A stretch of DNA of 55,116 nucleotides from an uncultured Muribaculaceae bacterium (GCA_958439725.1 CAUBWJ010000013.1:1-55116), one strand, 5' to 3'. Positions 31,704-41,278 are shown, counted from the first letter of the stretch. Numbers and translations are program-made. The notes: generated by a model not told the origin, from the sequence alone.

Positions 31704-33008
31704 TTATCCTCCGAAGTTATCGTAGTGGATGTTTTCGGGGTCAACGCCGAGGCTGTCGAGCATTTTGTTTACGGCAGCGCTCATCGGGCCGGGACCGCAC
31801 ATGTAGTATTCTATATCCTCGGGTGCGTCGTGGTTCTTGAGGTAAGTGTCGTAGATTACCTGATGCACGAAGCCGGGAGTGTATTTTACGCCTGCTGCAT
31901 CTGCCGCGGGGTCGGGACGGTCAAGAGCCAGATGGAAGTGGAAGTTGGGGAACTCCTTCTCAAGCTGCAGGAAATCCTGGAGATAGAACACTTCGTTGAG
32001 GGCACGCGCGCCGTAGAAATAGTGCATTTCGCGGTCGCGTGTGTTGAGGGTCTTGGTCATGTGCATGATCTGTGCGCGGAGCGGGGCCATACCGGCGCCT
32101 CCGCCTATCCACATCATCTCTTTCTTGGAGTCGAAAATGGGGTGGAAATCTCCGTAAGGGCCGCTCATGAGCACCTTGTCGCCGGGCTTGAGCGTGAAGA
32201 TGTAGCTCGATGCTATACCGGGCATCACGTCCTGGAAACCTACCTGGGGTTTCGGTTTGAAGGGCGGGGTGGCTATGCGCACGGTGAGCATGAAGCGGTC
32301 GCCCTCGGCGGGATAGTTGGCCATGGAGTAGGCGCGCACGGTAGTCTCGTCGTTGCGGCACTTGAGGCTGAACAGTCCGAACTTTTCCCATGCGGGGAGA
32401 TATTCCGCACCGATGGAAGCCTTGTCGATATCCTTGTCGTAGTCCATGGTGTAGGGCGGAATCTTTATCTGGGCGTAAGAGCCGGGAATAAAGTCCATGT
32501 GTTCTCCCTTGGGAAGGGCCACGATAAACTCCTTGATGAAGGTCGAGACGTTGTTGTTCGAAACGACCTCGCACTCATACTCCTTGATATCGAGCACGGA
32601 GGCGGGAACACCGATTTTCATGTCTTCCTTCACTTTCACCTGGCATGCGAGGCGCCAGTCATCCTTTATCTGCTTGCGCGAGAAATGCACGGCTTCTGTG
32701 GGAAGAATATCTCCACCGCCCTCGAACACCTGCACTTTGCACTGTCCGCAGCTGCCTTTGCCGCCGCAGGCCGAGGGCAGGAACACGTTGCAGTCTGCCA
32801 TCGATGCGAGCAGCGATTTGCCCGACTCGGCTTTCACGTCGGTGTCGTTGTTGATGTTGATGTTTACCTTGCCGGTGTGAACCAGGTAATGCTTGGCTGT
32901 AAGAAGCACGGCCACCAGCAGCAGGGTTATGAGCAGGAAGATGCCCACGCCGGCAAGTATGGTCAGCGACGAGGCCGACATAGCGAGAAATATAACGTTT
33001 GTTGCCAT
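31704..33008 (-). CDS. nqrF: Na+-translocating NADH:quinone reductase subunit F
   Basis: Entry subunit of Na+-NQR: oxidises NADH and passes electrons through FAD to a 2Fe-2S cluster. 434 residues, normal length. N-terminal membrane helix (about 12-38), plant-type ferredoxin domain with cluster cysteines C81, C87, C90 and C122 (SACGGKGSCGQCK, then ACQ), then an FAD-binding barrel (RAYSMANYP) and an NADH-binding domain (MWIGGGAGMAPLRAQI, ending VDPENIHYDNFGG). Last gene of nqrABCDEF, 4 bases after nqrE. Confidence 0.96.
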   Translation of the reverse strand: MATNVIFLAMSASSLTILAGVGIFLLITLLLVAVLLTAKHYLVHTGKVNININNDTDVKAESGKSLLASMADCNVFLPSACGGKGSCGQCKVQVFEGGGDILPTEAVHFSRKQIKDDWRLACQVKVKEDMKIGVPASVLDIKEYECEVVSNNNVSTFIKEFIVALPKGEHMDFIPGSYAQIKIPPYTMDYDKDIDKASIGAEYLPAWEKFGLFSLKCRNDETTVRAYSMANYPAEGDRFMLTVRIATPPFKPKPQVGFQDVMPGIASSYIFTLKPGDKVLMSGPYGDFHPIFDSKKEMMWIGGGAGMAPLRAQIMHMTKTLNTRDREMHYFYGARALNEVFYLQDFLQLEKEFPNFHFHLALDRPDPAADAAGVKYTPGFVHQVIYDTYLKNHDAPEDIEYYMCGPGPMSAAVNKMLDSLGVDPENIHYDNFGG

Positions 33009-33012
33009 GGTT

Positions 33013-33630
33013 TTACAGTTTTATTCCGAGGAAGCTCATGAAAGCTATGCCCATGAGGGCGGTGAGAATGAAGGTGATGCCGATGCCGCGGAGCGGACGC
33101 GGAATGTTGGAGTAGGTCTGGAGACGTTCGCGGATAGCGGCGATGGCCACGATTGCGAGAAGCCAGCCGATGCCCCAACCGGCGCCGGCGCAGAAGGATG
33201 TGAACACGCTGTCGAAGCCGCGCTGCTGCATGAACAGCGAGCCGCCGAGAATGGCGCAGTTCACGGCAATGAGCGGCAGGAATATGCCGAGCGACGAATA
33301 CAGCGCGGGGCTGTATTTCTCCACCGTCATCTCCACGAGCTGTGTCATGGATGCTATCACGGCAATGAACATTATGAGCGAGAGGAAGCTGAGGTCAACA
33401 TCGGCGAACTGCGGGCCCAGCCATGTGAGAGCGCCGGCCTGAAGCACGTAGGTGTTGAGCAGATAGTTTATGGGGAGGGTGATGCAGAGCATGAATGTCA
33501 CCGCCACACCCAGTCCGAGAGCTGTCTTTACATTTTTCGATACCGCCAGAAACGAGCACATGCCCAGGAAGTAGGCGAATATCATATTGTCGACGAAAAT
33601 CGAGCGTATGAATAGGTTGAGATTCTCCAT
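33013..33630 (-). CDS. nqrE: Na+-translocating NADH:quinone reductase subunit E
   Basis: 205 residues with six membrane helices, the usual NqrE topology, and the half-channel signature GMCSFLAVSKNVKTALGLG near the N terminus. NqrE and NqrD together coordinate an iron centre between them in the membrane. The CAIL and GMC cysteines are in the expected places. The gene lies between nqrD (41-base gap) and nqrF. Confidence 0.95.
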   Translation of the reverse strand: MENLNLFIRSIFVDNMIFAYFLGMCSFLAVSKNVKTALGLGVAVTFMLCITLPINYLLNTYVLQAGALTWLGPQFADVDLSFLSLIMFIAVIASMTQLVEMTVEKYSPALYSSLGIFLPLIAVNCAILGGSLFMQQRGFDSVFTSFCAGAGWGIGWLLAIVAIAAIRERLQTYSNIPRPLRGIGITFILTALMGIAFMSFLGIKL

Positions 33631-33671
33631 CTTCAGATTTGTTTTTCGTTAGCTTTTTGATTGGTGTGCGG

Positions 33672-34298
33672 TCATTCGTCCTGAAGGTCTTTGTTGATCG
33701 AACGGTGAACCCAGATGATGCAGCCCACCACAATGAGAGCCATGGGAGGAAGAATCATCAGGCCGTTGTTGACATAGCCGTGGTCGTAGCACCACTGGGG
33801 TATCACCTGATATCCGAGCAGTGTGCCGCTTCCGAGGAGCTCGCGGAAGAAGCCCACAATCACAAGGATTATGGTGTAGCCGATGCCGTTGCCCACGCCG
33901 TCGAGGAACGAGGGCCAGGGCTTGTTGGCCATGGCGAAGGCTTCGAGACGGCCCATGAGGATACAGTTGGTGATGATGAGGCCGATGAACACGGAGAGCT
34001 GTTTGGACACGTCGTAGGTGTAGGCTTTGAGCAGCTGGTCTACGATTACCACCAGTCCGGCCACAACCACCAGCTGCACTATGATGCGGATGTTGGTGGG
34101 GATGGTGTTGCGAATGAGCGATATTATCACGTTGGAGAAAGCGAGAACCGCAATCACTGAGATGCCCATCACTATGGCCGGCTCGAGTTTGGCGGTCACG
34201 GCGAGCACCGAGCAGATGCCGAGCACCTGCACTATCACGGGGTTGTTCTTCGAGAACGGGTTGAAGAAAACCGTTTTCCAGTTTATTTTTTCGGCCAT
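33672..34298 (-). CDS. nqrD: Na+-translocating NADH:quinone reductase subunit D
   Basis: 208 residues, six membrane helices, homologous in pattern to NqrE (VLGICSVLAVTAKLEPAIVMG, TNCILMGRLEAFAMANKPWPSFLDGVGNG). Partner of NqrE in the sodium-translocating core. The gene is 5 bases after nqrC and 41 bases before nqrE. Confidence 0.95.
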   Translation of the reverse strand: MAEKINWKTVFFNPFSKNNPVIVQVLGICSVLAVTAKLEPAIVMGISVIAVLAFSNVIISLIRNTIPTNIRIIVQLVVVAGLVVIVDQLLKAYTYDVSKQLSVFIGLIITNCILMGRLEAFAMANKPWPSFLDGVGNGIGYTIILVIVGFFRELLGSGTLLGYQVIPQWCYDHGYVNNGLMILPPMALIVVGCIIWVHRSINKDLQDE

Positions 34299-34303
34299 GG
34301 CGT

Positions 34304-35011
34304 TTATTTGGTTCTAAGGGATTCGAGGAATGATTTATATGGCGAGAGGGAGTTGGAGAGCATTTCGCCCACGCCCTTGCTGGTGACTGTGCCGCCGGAG
34401 ATGCCGTCCACATAGTCTTCGTCGCCCTGGGGTTTCTGTCCGGCTTTCACCACTGCTATGGGCAGGAAGCGGTCGGCCTTGAACATCTGCTTGCCTTCAA
34501 ACTGGTTGCTGAAGGCTGGTTTCTCTATCTCGGCGCCGAGTCCGGGAGTCTCGCCCTGGTGGGCGAAGTAGGCTCCGTAGACGGTCGAGCCGTCGGCGTC
34601 AAATGCGATATATCCCCATATCGGGCCCCAGAGGCCTGCTCCGTAGCAGGGAAGGATGTATTTCACGGCACCGTCGGGCGTCTGGCAGGTGAACACCGGA
34701 AGCTCGCGCTTGTCGGCGGGAAGCTTCACCTGGGCTGCCACATCCACCGTGAAAGCGTCGGCGCCTTCTATTTCCTGGCCGTGGTCGTTGTACACGGCCT
34801 GTGAGGTGACGTATTTGTTGAAGTCCTCGACCACCTGTCCTTTTTCCGGAACGATACGGGCGGCGGCGAGTATCTGGCGCATCTTGTCGGCGTCGATATT
34901 GCTCTGCTGGCGCGAGCGGAGCGACAGGGCCACCGTGGCGAGGGCCGTGCCCACGATGAGCACGAGTGCCACTATATATATTGTGGTGTATAAGTTGCTT
35001 TGCTTGTTCAT
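34304..35011 (-). CDS. nqrC: Na+-translocating NADH:quinone reductase subunit C
   Basis: 235 residues: one N-terminal helix (about 8-28) and a periplasmic FMN-binding domain. The covalent FMN site is visible as SGGTVTSKG with the acceptor T208. Such flavinylation needs the ApbE transferase, and no apbE gene is present in this window. Fourth from the end of the operon on the minus strand, after nqrB. Confidence 0.95.
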   Translation of the reverse strand: MNKQSNLYTTIYIVALVLIVGTALATVALSLRSRQQSNIDADKMRQILAAARIVPEKGQVVEDFNKYVTSQAVYNDHGQEIEGADAFTVDVAAQVKLPADKRELPVFTCQTPDGAVKYILPCYGAGLWGPIWGYIAFDADGSTVYGAYFAHQGETPGLGAEIEKPAFSNQFEGKQMFKADRFLPIAVVKAGQKPQGDEDYVDGISGGTVTSKGVGEMLSNSLSPYKSFLESLRTK

Positions 35012-35046
35012 AGTTTCAACGTTATATATAAATGAGTGGCACGCGG

Positions 35047-36246
35047 TCAGGCTTTGAGTCGGCGCATGCGGCGGTTAACATTGGCCTGCACCACGCAATA
35101 GTCAATGAGGGGTGCAAAGGCGTTCATCAGCAGCACAGCGAGCATGGCACCCTCGGGATAACCGTTGTTGTAGACGCGGATAAGAATGGCGATTACGCCG
35201 GTGAGGAAGCCGTAGACGTATTTTCCCACGGTGGTGCGGGCGGCGGTCACGGGGTCAGTGGCCATGAATACTGCCGCGAAGGCAAAGCCTCCGAACACCA
35301 GCTGCTCTACTGGCGAGAGCATCGAAGCGGGGTAGGTGGGTGTCTGGCAGAGGTTGGCTATCCAGCCCATGAACAGACCGCCTGCCACTACCGACAGCAT
35401 CACACGCCATGAGGCGATGCCGGTGAAGAGCAGTATGGCGGCTCCGATGAGGATGCACAGGGTGGAAGTCTCGCCGAACGAACCGGGAATCAGACCCAGG
35501 AATGCGTCCCAGAGCGAGAGGGGGTCGCCCACGATGTTGGTGAGGTGGAGTTTGTCGCCCACGGTTGTGGCAACCTGTCCCAGCGGTGTGGCTCCGCTCA
35601 CGCCGTCAGCGAAGTTCACGTGTCCGCCCAGGCCGCATATCGGATTGGCCGAGATGAAAGCGCGGTCGCCGCTCATTGAGGCGGGGTAGGCGAAGAAGAG
35701 GAAGGCGCGGGTCACCAGGGCAACGTTGAACACGTTGTAGCCCGTTCCGCCGAACACTTCCTTGGCGAATATCACTGCGAATGCGGTGGCTACGGCCATC
35801 ATCCATATCGGCGTCTCGATGGGGCAGATCAGAGGCACGAGTATGCCGGTGACGAGGAAACCTTCCTGGATTTCCTCCTTGCGCCACTGCGCCACGACGA
35901 ACTCTATGCCGAGTCCCACGACGTAAGTGACTATTATGCGTGGCAGGATTGCAAGAAATCCGTAGGCCATCACTGACCAGAACGGGAACTCTGTCATTCC
36001 TGAACCGAGGAAGTTCTGATAGCCGGTGTTGTACATGCCGAAGAGCAGGCATGGCATCAGGGCCAGCACCACTATTATCATCACTCGCTTGGAATCGAGG
36101 CTGTCGTGGATATGTACGCCCGACGATGAGGTGGATGTGGGCGTGTAGAGGAAGGTCTCGAAACCGTCGAACACCGAATGGAAGGCGTGAAGCTTGCCGC
36201 CGGGCTCGAAGTGAGGCTTTACTCTGTCGAGATATTTGCGAAGCAT
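35047..36246 (-). CDS. nqrB: Na+-translocating NADH:quinone reductase subunit B
   Basis: 399 residues, polytopic with about ten helices. The covalent FMN acceptor is T220 in DGVSGATPLG. A conserved sodium and quinone-site segment GYNVFNVALVTRAFLFFAYPASMSGD is also visible. The gene starts 46 bases after nqrA and ends 35 bases before nqrC. Confidence 0.95.
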   Translation of the reverse strand: MLRKYLDRVKPHFEPGGKLHAFHSVFDGFETFLYTPTSTSSSGVHIHDSLDSKRVMIIVVLALMPCLLFGMYNTGYQNFLGSGMTEFPFWSVMAYGFLAILPRIIVTYVVGLGIEFVVAQWRKEEIQEGFLVTGILVPLICPIETPIWMMAVATAFAVIFAKEVFGGTGYNVFNVALVTRAFLFFAYPASMSGDRAFISANPICGLGGHVNFADGVSGATPLGQVATTVGDKLHLTNIVGDPLSLWDAFLGLIPGSFGETSTLCILIGAAILLFTGIASWRVMLSVVAGGLFMGWIANLCQTPTYPASMLSPVEQLVFGGFAFAAVFMATDPVTAARTTVGKYVYGFLTGVIAILIRVYNNGYPEGAMLAVLLMNAFAPLIDYCVVQANVNRRMRRLKA

Positions 36247-36292
36247 TGGGTTATTATGGTTGATTGTTTTTTATAATCGGTGATAGTGACGT

Positions 36293-37636
36293 TTATTCGA
36301 GTTCCTTGCGCAGGTAGTCGAGGCCTTCGCGAACGGTTTTCTGAATCTCGGTCTTGGAGGGGTCTACGTATTCGCACAGGGCGAAGTCCTCAGGCGACAC
36401 CTCGTAGATTCCGAGCTGTTCCATGCGGTCGATATCGCGGCTCATTATGGCTTTGAGCAGCGGCTCGGGCATCACGTCCATGGGGAACACCTTGTCGTAT
36501 TCGCCCGACATTATCATGGCGCGGCGGCCGCCGAGCAGACGGGCGTCGGGAGCGAATTTCTTCCCCGGGAGGAAACGGGAAAGGAATGAGCGGCTCACGC
36601 TCATCTTCTCGGGACTCATCGAGGCCCAGCCCATGAATTCGTTCACGTCGTCGCCCTCGGGGATTACGGTAATCTGGCGGTAGGGGTAGTGCAGGAAACC
36701 GTCGATGCCGGTGGCTGTGCCGGTGAGCACGTTGCCGGCTATTATGCGGTGATGATGGCCGTCGTTGTTGACGTTGCCTTCAATGAGCGGCTTGATCTGC
36801 GCTCCGGCCACGGTCTGCACAAGGCAGGGATTCTTCACTTCCGAACCGGTGACGGCCACAAGGGCCGTCCAGTCGACGAAGCCTTTCAATATAAGGTGTC
36901 CCATACGGGCAACGGTCACTATGTCGAGTTTCCAGATGGTCTCTCCCTTGTTCACCGGCTTGATGTTGGCGGCGAGCACGCCGGCGTTTCCGGCGGGGTG
37001 AGAGCCTTTAACAATCACTTTCACGGCAGGGTCGGGCACGGGAATGGCGGCGTCGGGACGCATGCCCACATATACTTTTCCGGAGGTCAGTGTTGCCAGT
37101 GCCTTCAGGCCGGCTTCTATTTCGGCGCCTTTGCCCTCCACAGAGCGAGGCAGGTCAACGGCAAGGGGAGCGCTGTCGATAGCGGTCACGAATATGTCGC
37201 GGGGCGTCGCTGCGGGTTCCGGAACGATGTCGTAGGGGAGCTGGCGCATCATGGCCCACAGTCCCGAGCGGCGCAGGGCCAGGCGGAGAGCTTCGGCGTC
37301 GGAGCCGACGCTTGTGGTGGCGGGAGCGCTCTTTTCGGGCGTAGTCTCCACCTCTACTCTCAGAATCTTGCGGCGGTCGCCGCGCACAACCGCCTTTACG
37401 GTTCCGGCTACGGGCGACACGAGCATGGTATCGGGATTTATTTTGTCGAAAAGGAGAGGAGCGCCTTCCTCTATTGTCTGGCCTTCCTTCACGGCCAGTT
37501 TGGGAGTGAATCCGGGAAAGTCGTCGGGGCACACGGCCACCAGTCCGGGAGCTACGGATTTCACTTGCGGTCCGGCTTCCACGCCTCCTTTAAGACGGAG
37601 GTCGAGGCCGCGGCGGATATTGACAGTCATTTCCAT
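36293..37636 (-). CDS. nqrA: Na+-translocating NADH:quinone reductase subunit A
   Basis: 447 residues from MEMTVNIRRGLDLRLKGG; the ATG two codons later (37630) is equally plausible, while a longer frame runs into the promoter. A soluble cytoplasmic subunit involved in ubiquinone or menaquinone binding. Motifs: IRRGLDLRLKGG, PLLFDKINPDTMLVSPVAGTVKAVVRGDRRKILRVEV, FVTAIDSAPLAVDL and HPAGNAGVLAANIKPVN. First gene of the complete six-gene operon, which would give a sodium motive force. Confidence 0.94.
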   Translation of the reverse strand: MEMTVNIRRGLDLRLKGGVEAGPQVKSVAPGLVAVCPDDFPGFTPKLAVKEGQTIEEGAPLLFDKINPDTMLVSPVAGTVKAVVRGDRRKILRVEVETTPEKSAPATTSVGSDAEALRLALRRSGLWAMMRQLPYDIVPEPAATPRDIFVTAIDSAPLAVDLPRSVEGKGAEIEAGLKALATLTSGKVYVGMRPDAAIPVPDPAVKVIVKGSHPAGNAGVLAANIKPVNKGETIWKLDIVTVARMGHLILKGFVDWTALVAVTGSEVKNPCLVQTVAGAQIKPLIEGNVNNDGHHHRIIAGNVLTGTATGIDGFLHYPYRQITVIPEGDDVNEFMGWASMSPEKMSVSRSFLSRFLPGKKFAPDARLLGGRRAMIMSGEYDKVFPMDVMPEPLLKAIMSRDIDRMEQLGIYEVSPEDFALCEYVDPSKTEIQKTVREGLDYLRKELE

Positions 37637-37673
37637 GAGCGAAAAGATGCGGTTATAAAGTATTAATAACACG

Positions 37674-37681
37674 CAAAGTTA
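37674..37681 (-). promoter_or_regulatory. -7 promoter box of the nqr operon
   Basis: Minus strand TAACTTTG (37681-37674) is a perfect -7 box about 40 bases before nqrA. No TTTG lies at the right distance. The 37637-38010 interval holds this, the exbB promoter and the exbB leader; no gene was found. Confidence 0.6.
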
Positions 37682-37807
37682 TTTATATTTTTTGATTTTT
37701 GTTAAGGAATACTATCAAAAAATGCTGTTAATGATAAGGAAAAAACTTAACTGGAAATCCGACGGGCATGAATGAAAGAAAATTGATAGAAATTTGCCTG
37801 CAAAAAT

Positions 37808-37838
37808 TTTGGAAGTTTAAAACTTATGGATACTTTTG
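37808..37838 (+). promoter_or_regulatory. Promoter of the exbB-exbD-exbD-tonB operon
   Basis: TTTG (37808-37811), a 19-base spacer and TACTTTTG (37831-37838), both exact. Predicted leader of about 165 bases to the ATG at 38011. The leader contains no clear stem-loop or open frame. Confidence 0.8.
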
Positions 37839-38010
37839 CATAAATCTTTTGCATGGAAAGACTTTATCATCCTTTGAATCGAACCCAGGAAATCGTCAGC
37901 TTCCCCAATCGATAGTAGGAAAAATCGCCGGCCCTCATGGCTCATACAATTGACAATCAAACAAATCAAATAACCAATATTTAAAACTTTAATTTCAGTA
38001 ATTATCAATT

Positions 38011-38829
38011 ATGGAAGCTCAAAAGCCCACCACCAAGCCTCAGGAGGCTAAAAAACAAGGTAGCAATGTAGGCGGCATCAAGAATGCATTCTTGGTAATC
38101 ATCGCTTGCTTCATCGTTGCAGTATGTCTGTTCATCTTCTGGTTCGGTCACGAATCACACTTCGAAGAGGGTCATCCCATCGATCTCTGGGGTACCATCT
38201 ATAAAGGCGGTGTAATCGTGCCTATTCTCCAGACTCTGTTCCTTACCGTTATCGTTCTCTCTGTAGAGCGCTGGATCGCTCTCTCGAGCGCCAAAGGTAA
38301 AGGCAACATCACCAAGTTCGTTGCTGGCGTTAAGGCTTGCCTTGACAAGAAAGACATCGCCGGTGCTCAGGCTCTCTGCAAGAAGCAGAAAGGTTCTGTA
38401 GCAGCTGTTGTTGCCGCCGCTCTCGTTCGCTACGAGGAAATGGATCAGAACACCGTTCTCACCAAAGAGCAGAAAATCCAGACCCTTCAGAAAGAAGTTG
38501 AAGAGGCTACCGCTCTCGAGATGCCCGCTCTCCAGCAGAATCTCCCCATCGTGGCTACCATGACCACCCTCGGTACTCTCGTTGGTCTTCTCGGTACTGT
38601 AATCGGTATGATCAAGTCGTTCCAGGCTCTCGCACAGTCCGGTGCTCCTGACTCGACCGAACTCTCCACCGGTATTTCGGAGGCTCTTATCAACACCGCT
38701 TTCGGTATCGCCACCGGTGCATTCGCCGTAATCTCCTACAACTTCTACACCAACAAAATCGATAACCTCACCTACGCTATCGACGAAATCGGTTTCTCGA
38801 TTGTACAGACTTTCGCAGCCACTCACTAA
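38011..38829 (+). CDS. exbB: MotA/TolQ/ExbB family proton channel protein
   Basis: 272 residues. Membrane helices lie at about 25-47, 65-90, 180-205 and 222-248. The conserved core is QQNLPIVATMTTLGTLVGLLGTVIGMIKSFQAL and EALINTAFGIATGAFAVISYNFYTNKID, the MotA/TolQ/ExbB signature. It forms the pentameric channel that, with ExbD, uses the ion gradient to energise TonB. First in an operon of four genes with highly biased codon use, suggesting strong expression. Confidence 0.93.
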   Translation: MEAQKPTTKPQEAKKQGSNVGGIKNAFLVIIACFIVAVCLFIFWFGHESHFEEGHPIDLWGTIYKGGVIVPILQTLFLTVIVLSVERWIALSSAKGKGNITKFVAGVKACLDKKDIAGAQALCKKQKGSVAAVVAAALVRYEEMDQNTVLTKEQKIQTLQKEVEEATALEMPALQQNLPIVATMTTLGTLVGLLGTVIGMIKSFQALAQSGAPDSTELSTGISEALINTAFGIATGAFAVISYNFYTNKIDNLTYAIDEIGFSIVQTFAATH

Positions 38830-38873
38830 TCCCGCATTACTTACACATTAATTAAATAAACAGCATAAGTAAT

Positions 38874-39593
38874 ATGGGAAAAGTAAAAATTAAAAGAAAG
38901 AGTACCCTCATCGACATGACCGCGATGAGCGACGTGACCGTTCTTTTGCTTACTTTCTTCATGTTGACTTCGACCTTCCTCCAGAAGGAGCCGGTTACCG
39001 TAATGACCCCGTCGTCTGTTTCGGAAATTAAGGTTCCTACCGCCAACCTCGCCTCAGTGCTGGTTAGCCCCGAAGGAAAGGTGTTTATATCGGTTGCAGG
39101 TGAAGCCGATCCCAACGTAGCCGACGGCGAATGGGCCACCGAGCCTATCCGTAAGGAAATTCTCCGCAAGGCTGTGTCGGAATACAATCGTCTCCACCCC
39201 AGCAAGAAAGTAGAACTCACTGACAAAGACGTGGAAACTTTCTCCAAGCTCAATATGTTTGGCGTTCCTTTCCAGGCTCTTCCCCAGTTCTTAAGAATGT
39301 CACAGACTGAACAGGACAAGGTTATCAGCGATATGACCCGTGCCGACGTAGGCATTCCTATCGATGACAACAAGGACCTCGAGAAGCCCAACGAATTCCA
39401 GATATGGATGCGCGCCATCTATTCATCCGGCAACGATAACCTTCAGTCAATGATGAAAAAAGGCGAAGGTATCGCAGTGAAGGCTGACAAAGGCACCCCC
39501 TACAGCACCGTTCACCATGTACTCGACAATCTTCAGACCCTGAAGATGAACCGCTTCAGTTTAATGACTGCACTCAAAACAGAGAACGACTAA
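38874..39593 (+). CDS. exbD: ExbD/TolR family protein, first copy
   Basis: 239 residues, longer than the roughly 140-residue E. coli ExbD. One helix near the N terminus holds the conserved aspartate region (STLIDMTAMSDVTVLLLTFFMLTSTF), preceded by a basic tail. A periplasmic domain with acidic inserts (DKDVETFSKLNMFGVPFQALPQFL) follows. 45 bases after exbB; two bases before the second exbD. Confidence 0.9.
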   Translation: MGKVKIKRKSTLIDMTAMSDVTVLLLTFFMLTSTFLQKEPVTVMTPSSVSEIKVPTANLASVLVSPEGKVFISVAGEADPNVADGEWATEPIRKEILRKAVSEYNRLHPSKKVELTDKDVETFSKLNMFGVPFQALPQFLRMSQTEQDKVISDMTRADVGIPIDDNKDLEKPNEFQIWMRAIYSSGNDNLQSMMKKGEGIAVKADKGTPYSTVHHVLDNLQTLKMNRFSLMTALKTEND

Positions 39594-39595
39594 TT

Positions 39596-40333
39596 ATGGC
39601 ACAGATAGAACAATCCGACAAGGGCAAAAAGAAAAAAGGCGCCCAGAAAAAGATGGCTATCCACGTGGACTTCACTCCTATGGTGGATATGAACATGCTT
39701 CTGATTACGTTCTTCATGCTTTGTACCACCATGATTAAGTCGCAGACTCTGCAGATCACCCTCCCTACCAACGAGAAGGTTGAGCAGCAGGACATGAACA
39801 AAGCTAAACAGTCAGAGGCTATCACCCTCATCGTCGACACCCAGCGTGACGAAAATGGCAACATCAAGAAAGACGATGAAGGCAAACCAATGAATATTGT
39901 GTATTTCTTCGAAGGACAGCCCCAGATCGTTGACGATAACAACGATGGCATCGCTGAGAACTCCAACCTCGCCAAAGAGGTGTTCCTCGGCAACGACGGC
40001 TCAGTCCAGAGAGGTATCCGCAAGATACTCCACGACCGCAACAAGCAGGTGCTCGCTAAAATCGACGACCTCAAGGTTAAATGGCGCGCCAAGGAGCTTT
40101 CGCCCAACAAAGATAAGAACGACAGTATCTATCAGGCAATGGCGAAGGAAATCCGCAACGACTCCACTCTTACCCGTCCTGTTGTCGTTATCAAGGCAAC
40201 CCCCGGTGCATCCTGGGAAAGCCTGATTAGCGCACTTGATGAAATGCAGATCAACCAGATCTCACGCTATCAGATTGATAACATAAATCATACTGATTCC
40301 ATGATGATTGAGGCTTATAACCGCACTCACTGA
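39596..40333 (+). CDS. ExbD/TolR family protein, second copy
   Basis: 245 residues of the same family as the first copy but divergent: the basic N-terminal tail (KGKKKKGAQKKMAIHVDFTPMVDMNMLLITFFMLCTTM) holds the conserved PMVDM aspartate. The periplasmic part has a long charged insert (LIVDTQRDENGNIKKDDEGKPMNIVYFFEG). Two different ExbD proteins per operon occur in many Bacteroidetes and may form a heterodimer. Confidence 0.9.
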   Translation: MAQIEQSDKGKKKKGAQKKMAIHVDFTPMVDMNMLLITFFMLCTTMIKSQTLQITLPTNEKVEQQDMNKAKQSEAITLIVDTQRDENGNIKKDDEGKPMNIVYFFEGQPQIVDDNNDGIAENSNLAKEVFLGNDGSVQRGIRKILHDRNKQVLAKIDDLKVKWRAKELSPNKDKNDSIYQAMAKEIRNDSTLTRPVVVIKATPGASWESLISALDEMQINQISRYQIDNINHTDSMMIEAYNRTH

Positions 40334-40375
40334 TTTTTGATGTAAGATATATTAACCGTAAAAACCAGAAGAAAA

Positions 40376-41227
40376 ATGGCAAAAGATGTAGATCTTTCAT
40401 CAAAAGAATGGCGCGACCTTGTCTTTGAAGGCAAGAACAAAGAATTCGGTGCTTACAAGCTCCGTCAGGCGTCGAATGGCCGCCACAACAAGGCCATGAT
40501 CGCTGTGGTTATCCTCATCGCACTCCTTTTTGCTTTGGCATTCCTCGTAAACACCGTGATCAAGTCGGTGGAAGCACGTCCCGAAGACCAGGCCGAGCAG
40601 GCAATGGTTGAAATGGTGACCGAAGCTCCCGAAGAGGAGGCTGAAGAAGAAGAGCCCCAGCGTATCGAAGAGCAGAAACCCGAAGTTCTCAAGGAAGAAC
40701 TCCTCAACACTGTGAAACTTACTGAGATTGCCATCGTGGAAGATGAGCAGGTTCAGGAAGATATCAAGAGCCAGGACGAAATCAAGGAAACCGACACCGC
40801 TATCGGTAAGGTTAACGAGGACCGTGGTGTTGACGATATCATCAATGCACAGGAACACAAAGAGGTAGTTGTCGTTGAGGAAAAAGCTCCGGAACCCCCT
40901 GCCGACCACGTATTCGAGTCAGTTGAACAGGATCCCCAGTTCCCCGGTGGACAGACCGCCCTCCTCAAGTGGGTTGCCGACCACCTTCGCTATCCGAGCG
41001 TAGCTCAGGAAAATGGCGTTCAGGGACGCGTGGTAGTTCAGTTCGTTGTAACCAAGACCGGTTCAATCGGTGAGGTTCGCGTAGCTCGTTCAAAGGACCC
41101 CGACCTCGACAAAGAAGCCGTTCGAGTTGTTAAGTCTCTGCCGAAGTTCACCCCCGGCAAGATGAACGGACACGCAGTGAACGTTTGGTTCACACTGCCC
41201 GTAACCTTCAAGCTCGAAGGTCTCTAA
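40376..41227 (+). CDS. tonB: TonB family energy-transducing protein
   Basis: 283 residues. N-terminal cytoplasmic segment with an extended conserved stretch (SSKEWRDLVFEGKNKEFGAYKLRQ), one membrane helix (about 42-60), an acidic Glu/Pro-rich linker (about 70-185) and a TonB C-terminal domain (about 195-283, FPGGQTALLKWVADHLRYPSVAQENGVQGRVVVQFVV, ending NVWFTLPVTFKL). It carries energy from ExbB/ExbD to outer-membrane receptors such as the barrel protein at 23.5-26.0 kb. Ends the operon before a strong terminator. Confidence 0.94.
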   Translation: MAKDVDLSSKEWRDLVFEGKNKEFGAYKLRQASNGRHNKAMIAVVILIALLFALAFLVNTVIKSVEARPEDQAEQAMVEMVTEAPEEEAEEEEPQRIEEQKPEVLKEELLNTVKLTEIAIVEDEQVQEDIKSQDEIKETDTAIGKVNEDRGVDDIINAQEHKEVVVVEEKAPEPPADHVFESVEQDPQFPGGQTALLKWVADHLRYPSVAQENGVQGRVVVQFVVTKTGSIGEVRVARSKDPDLDKEAVRVVKSLPKFTPGKMNGHAVNVWFTLPVTFKLEGL

Positions 41228-41278
41228 TAAGTCCGCTCCATTCTTGGGGATAACCTCCCCGGATGAAGAAAATAGCAA

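Noticed and set aside
31725..33041. 438-codon plus-strand frame opposite nqrF
   Set aside because: Antisense shadow of a well-supported gene; its product is low-complexity His/Val/Gly-rich.
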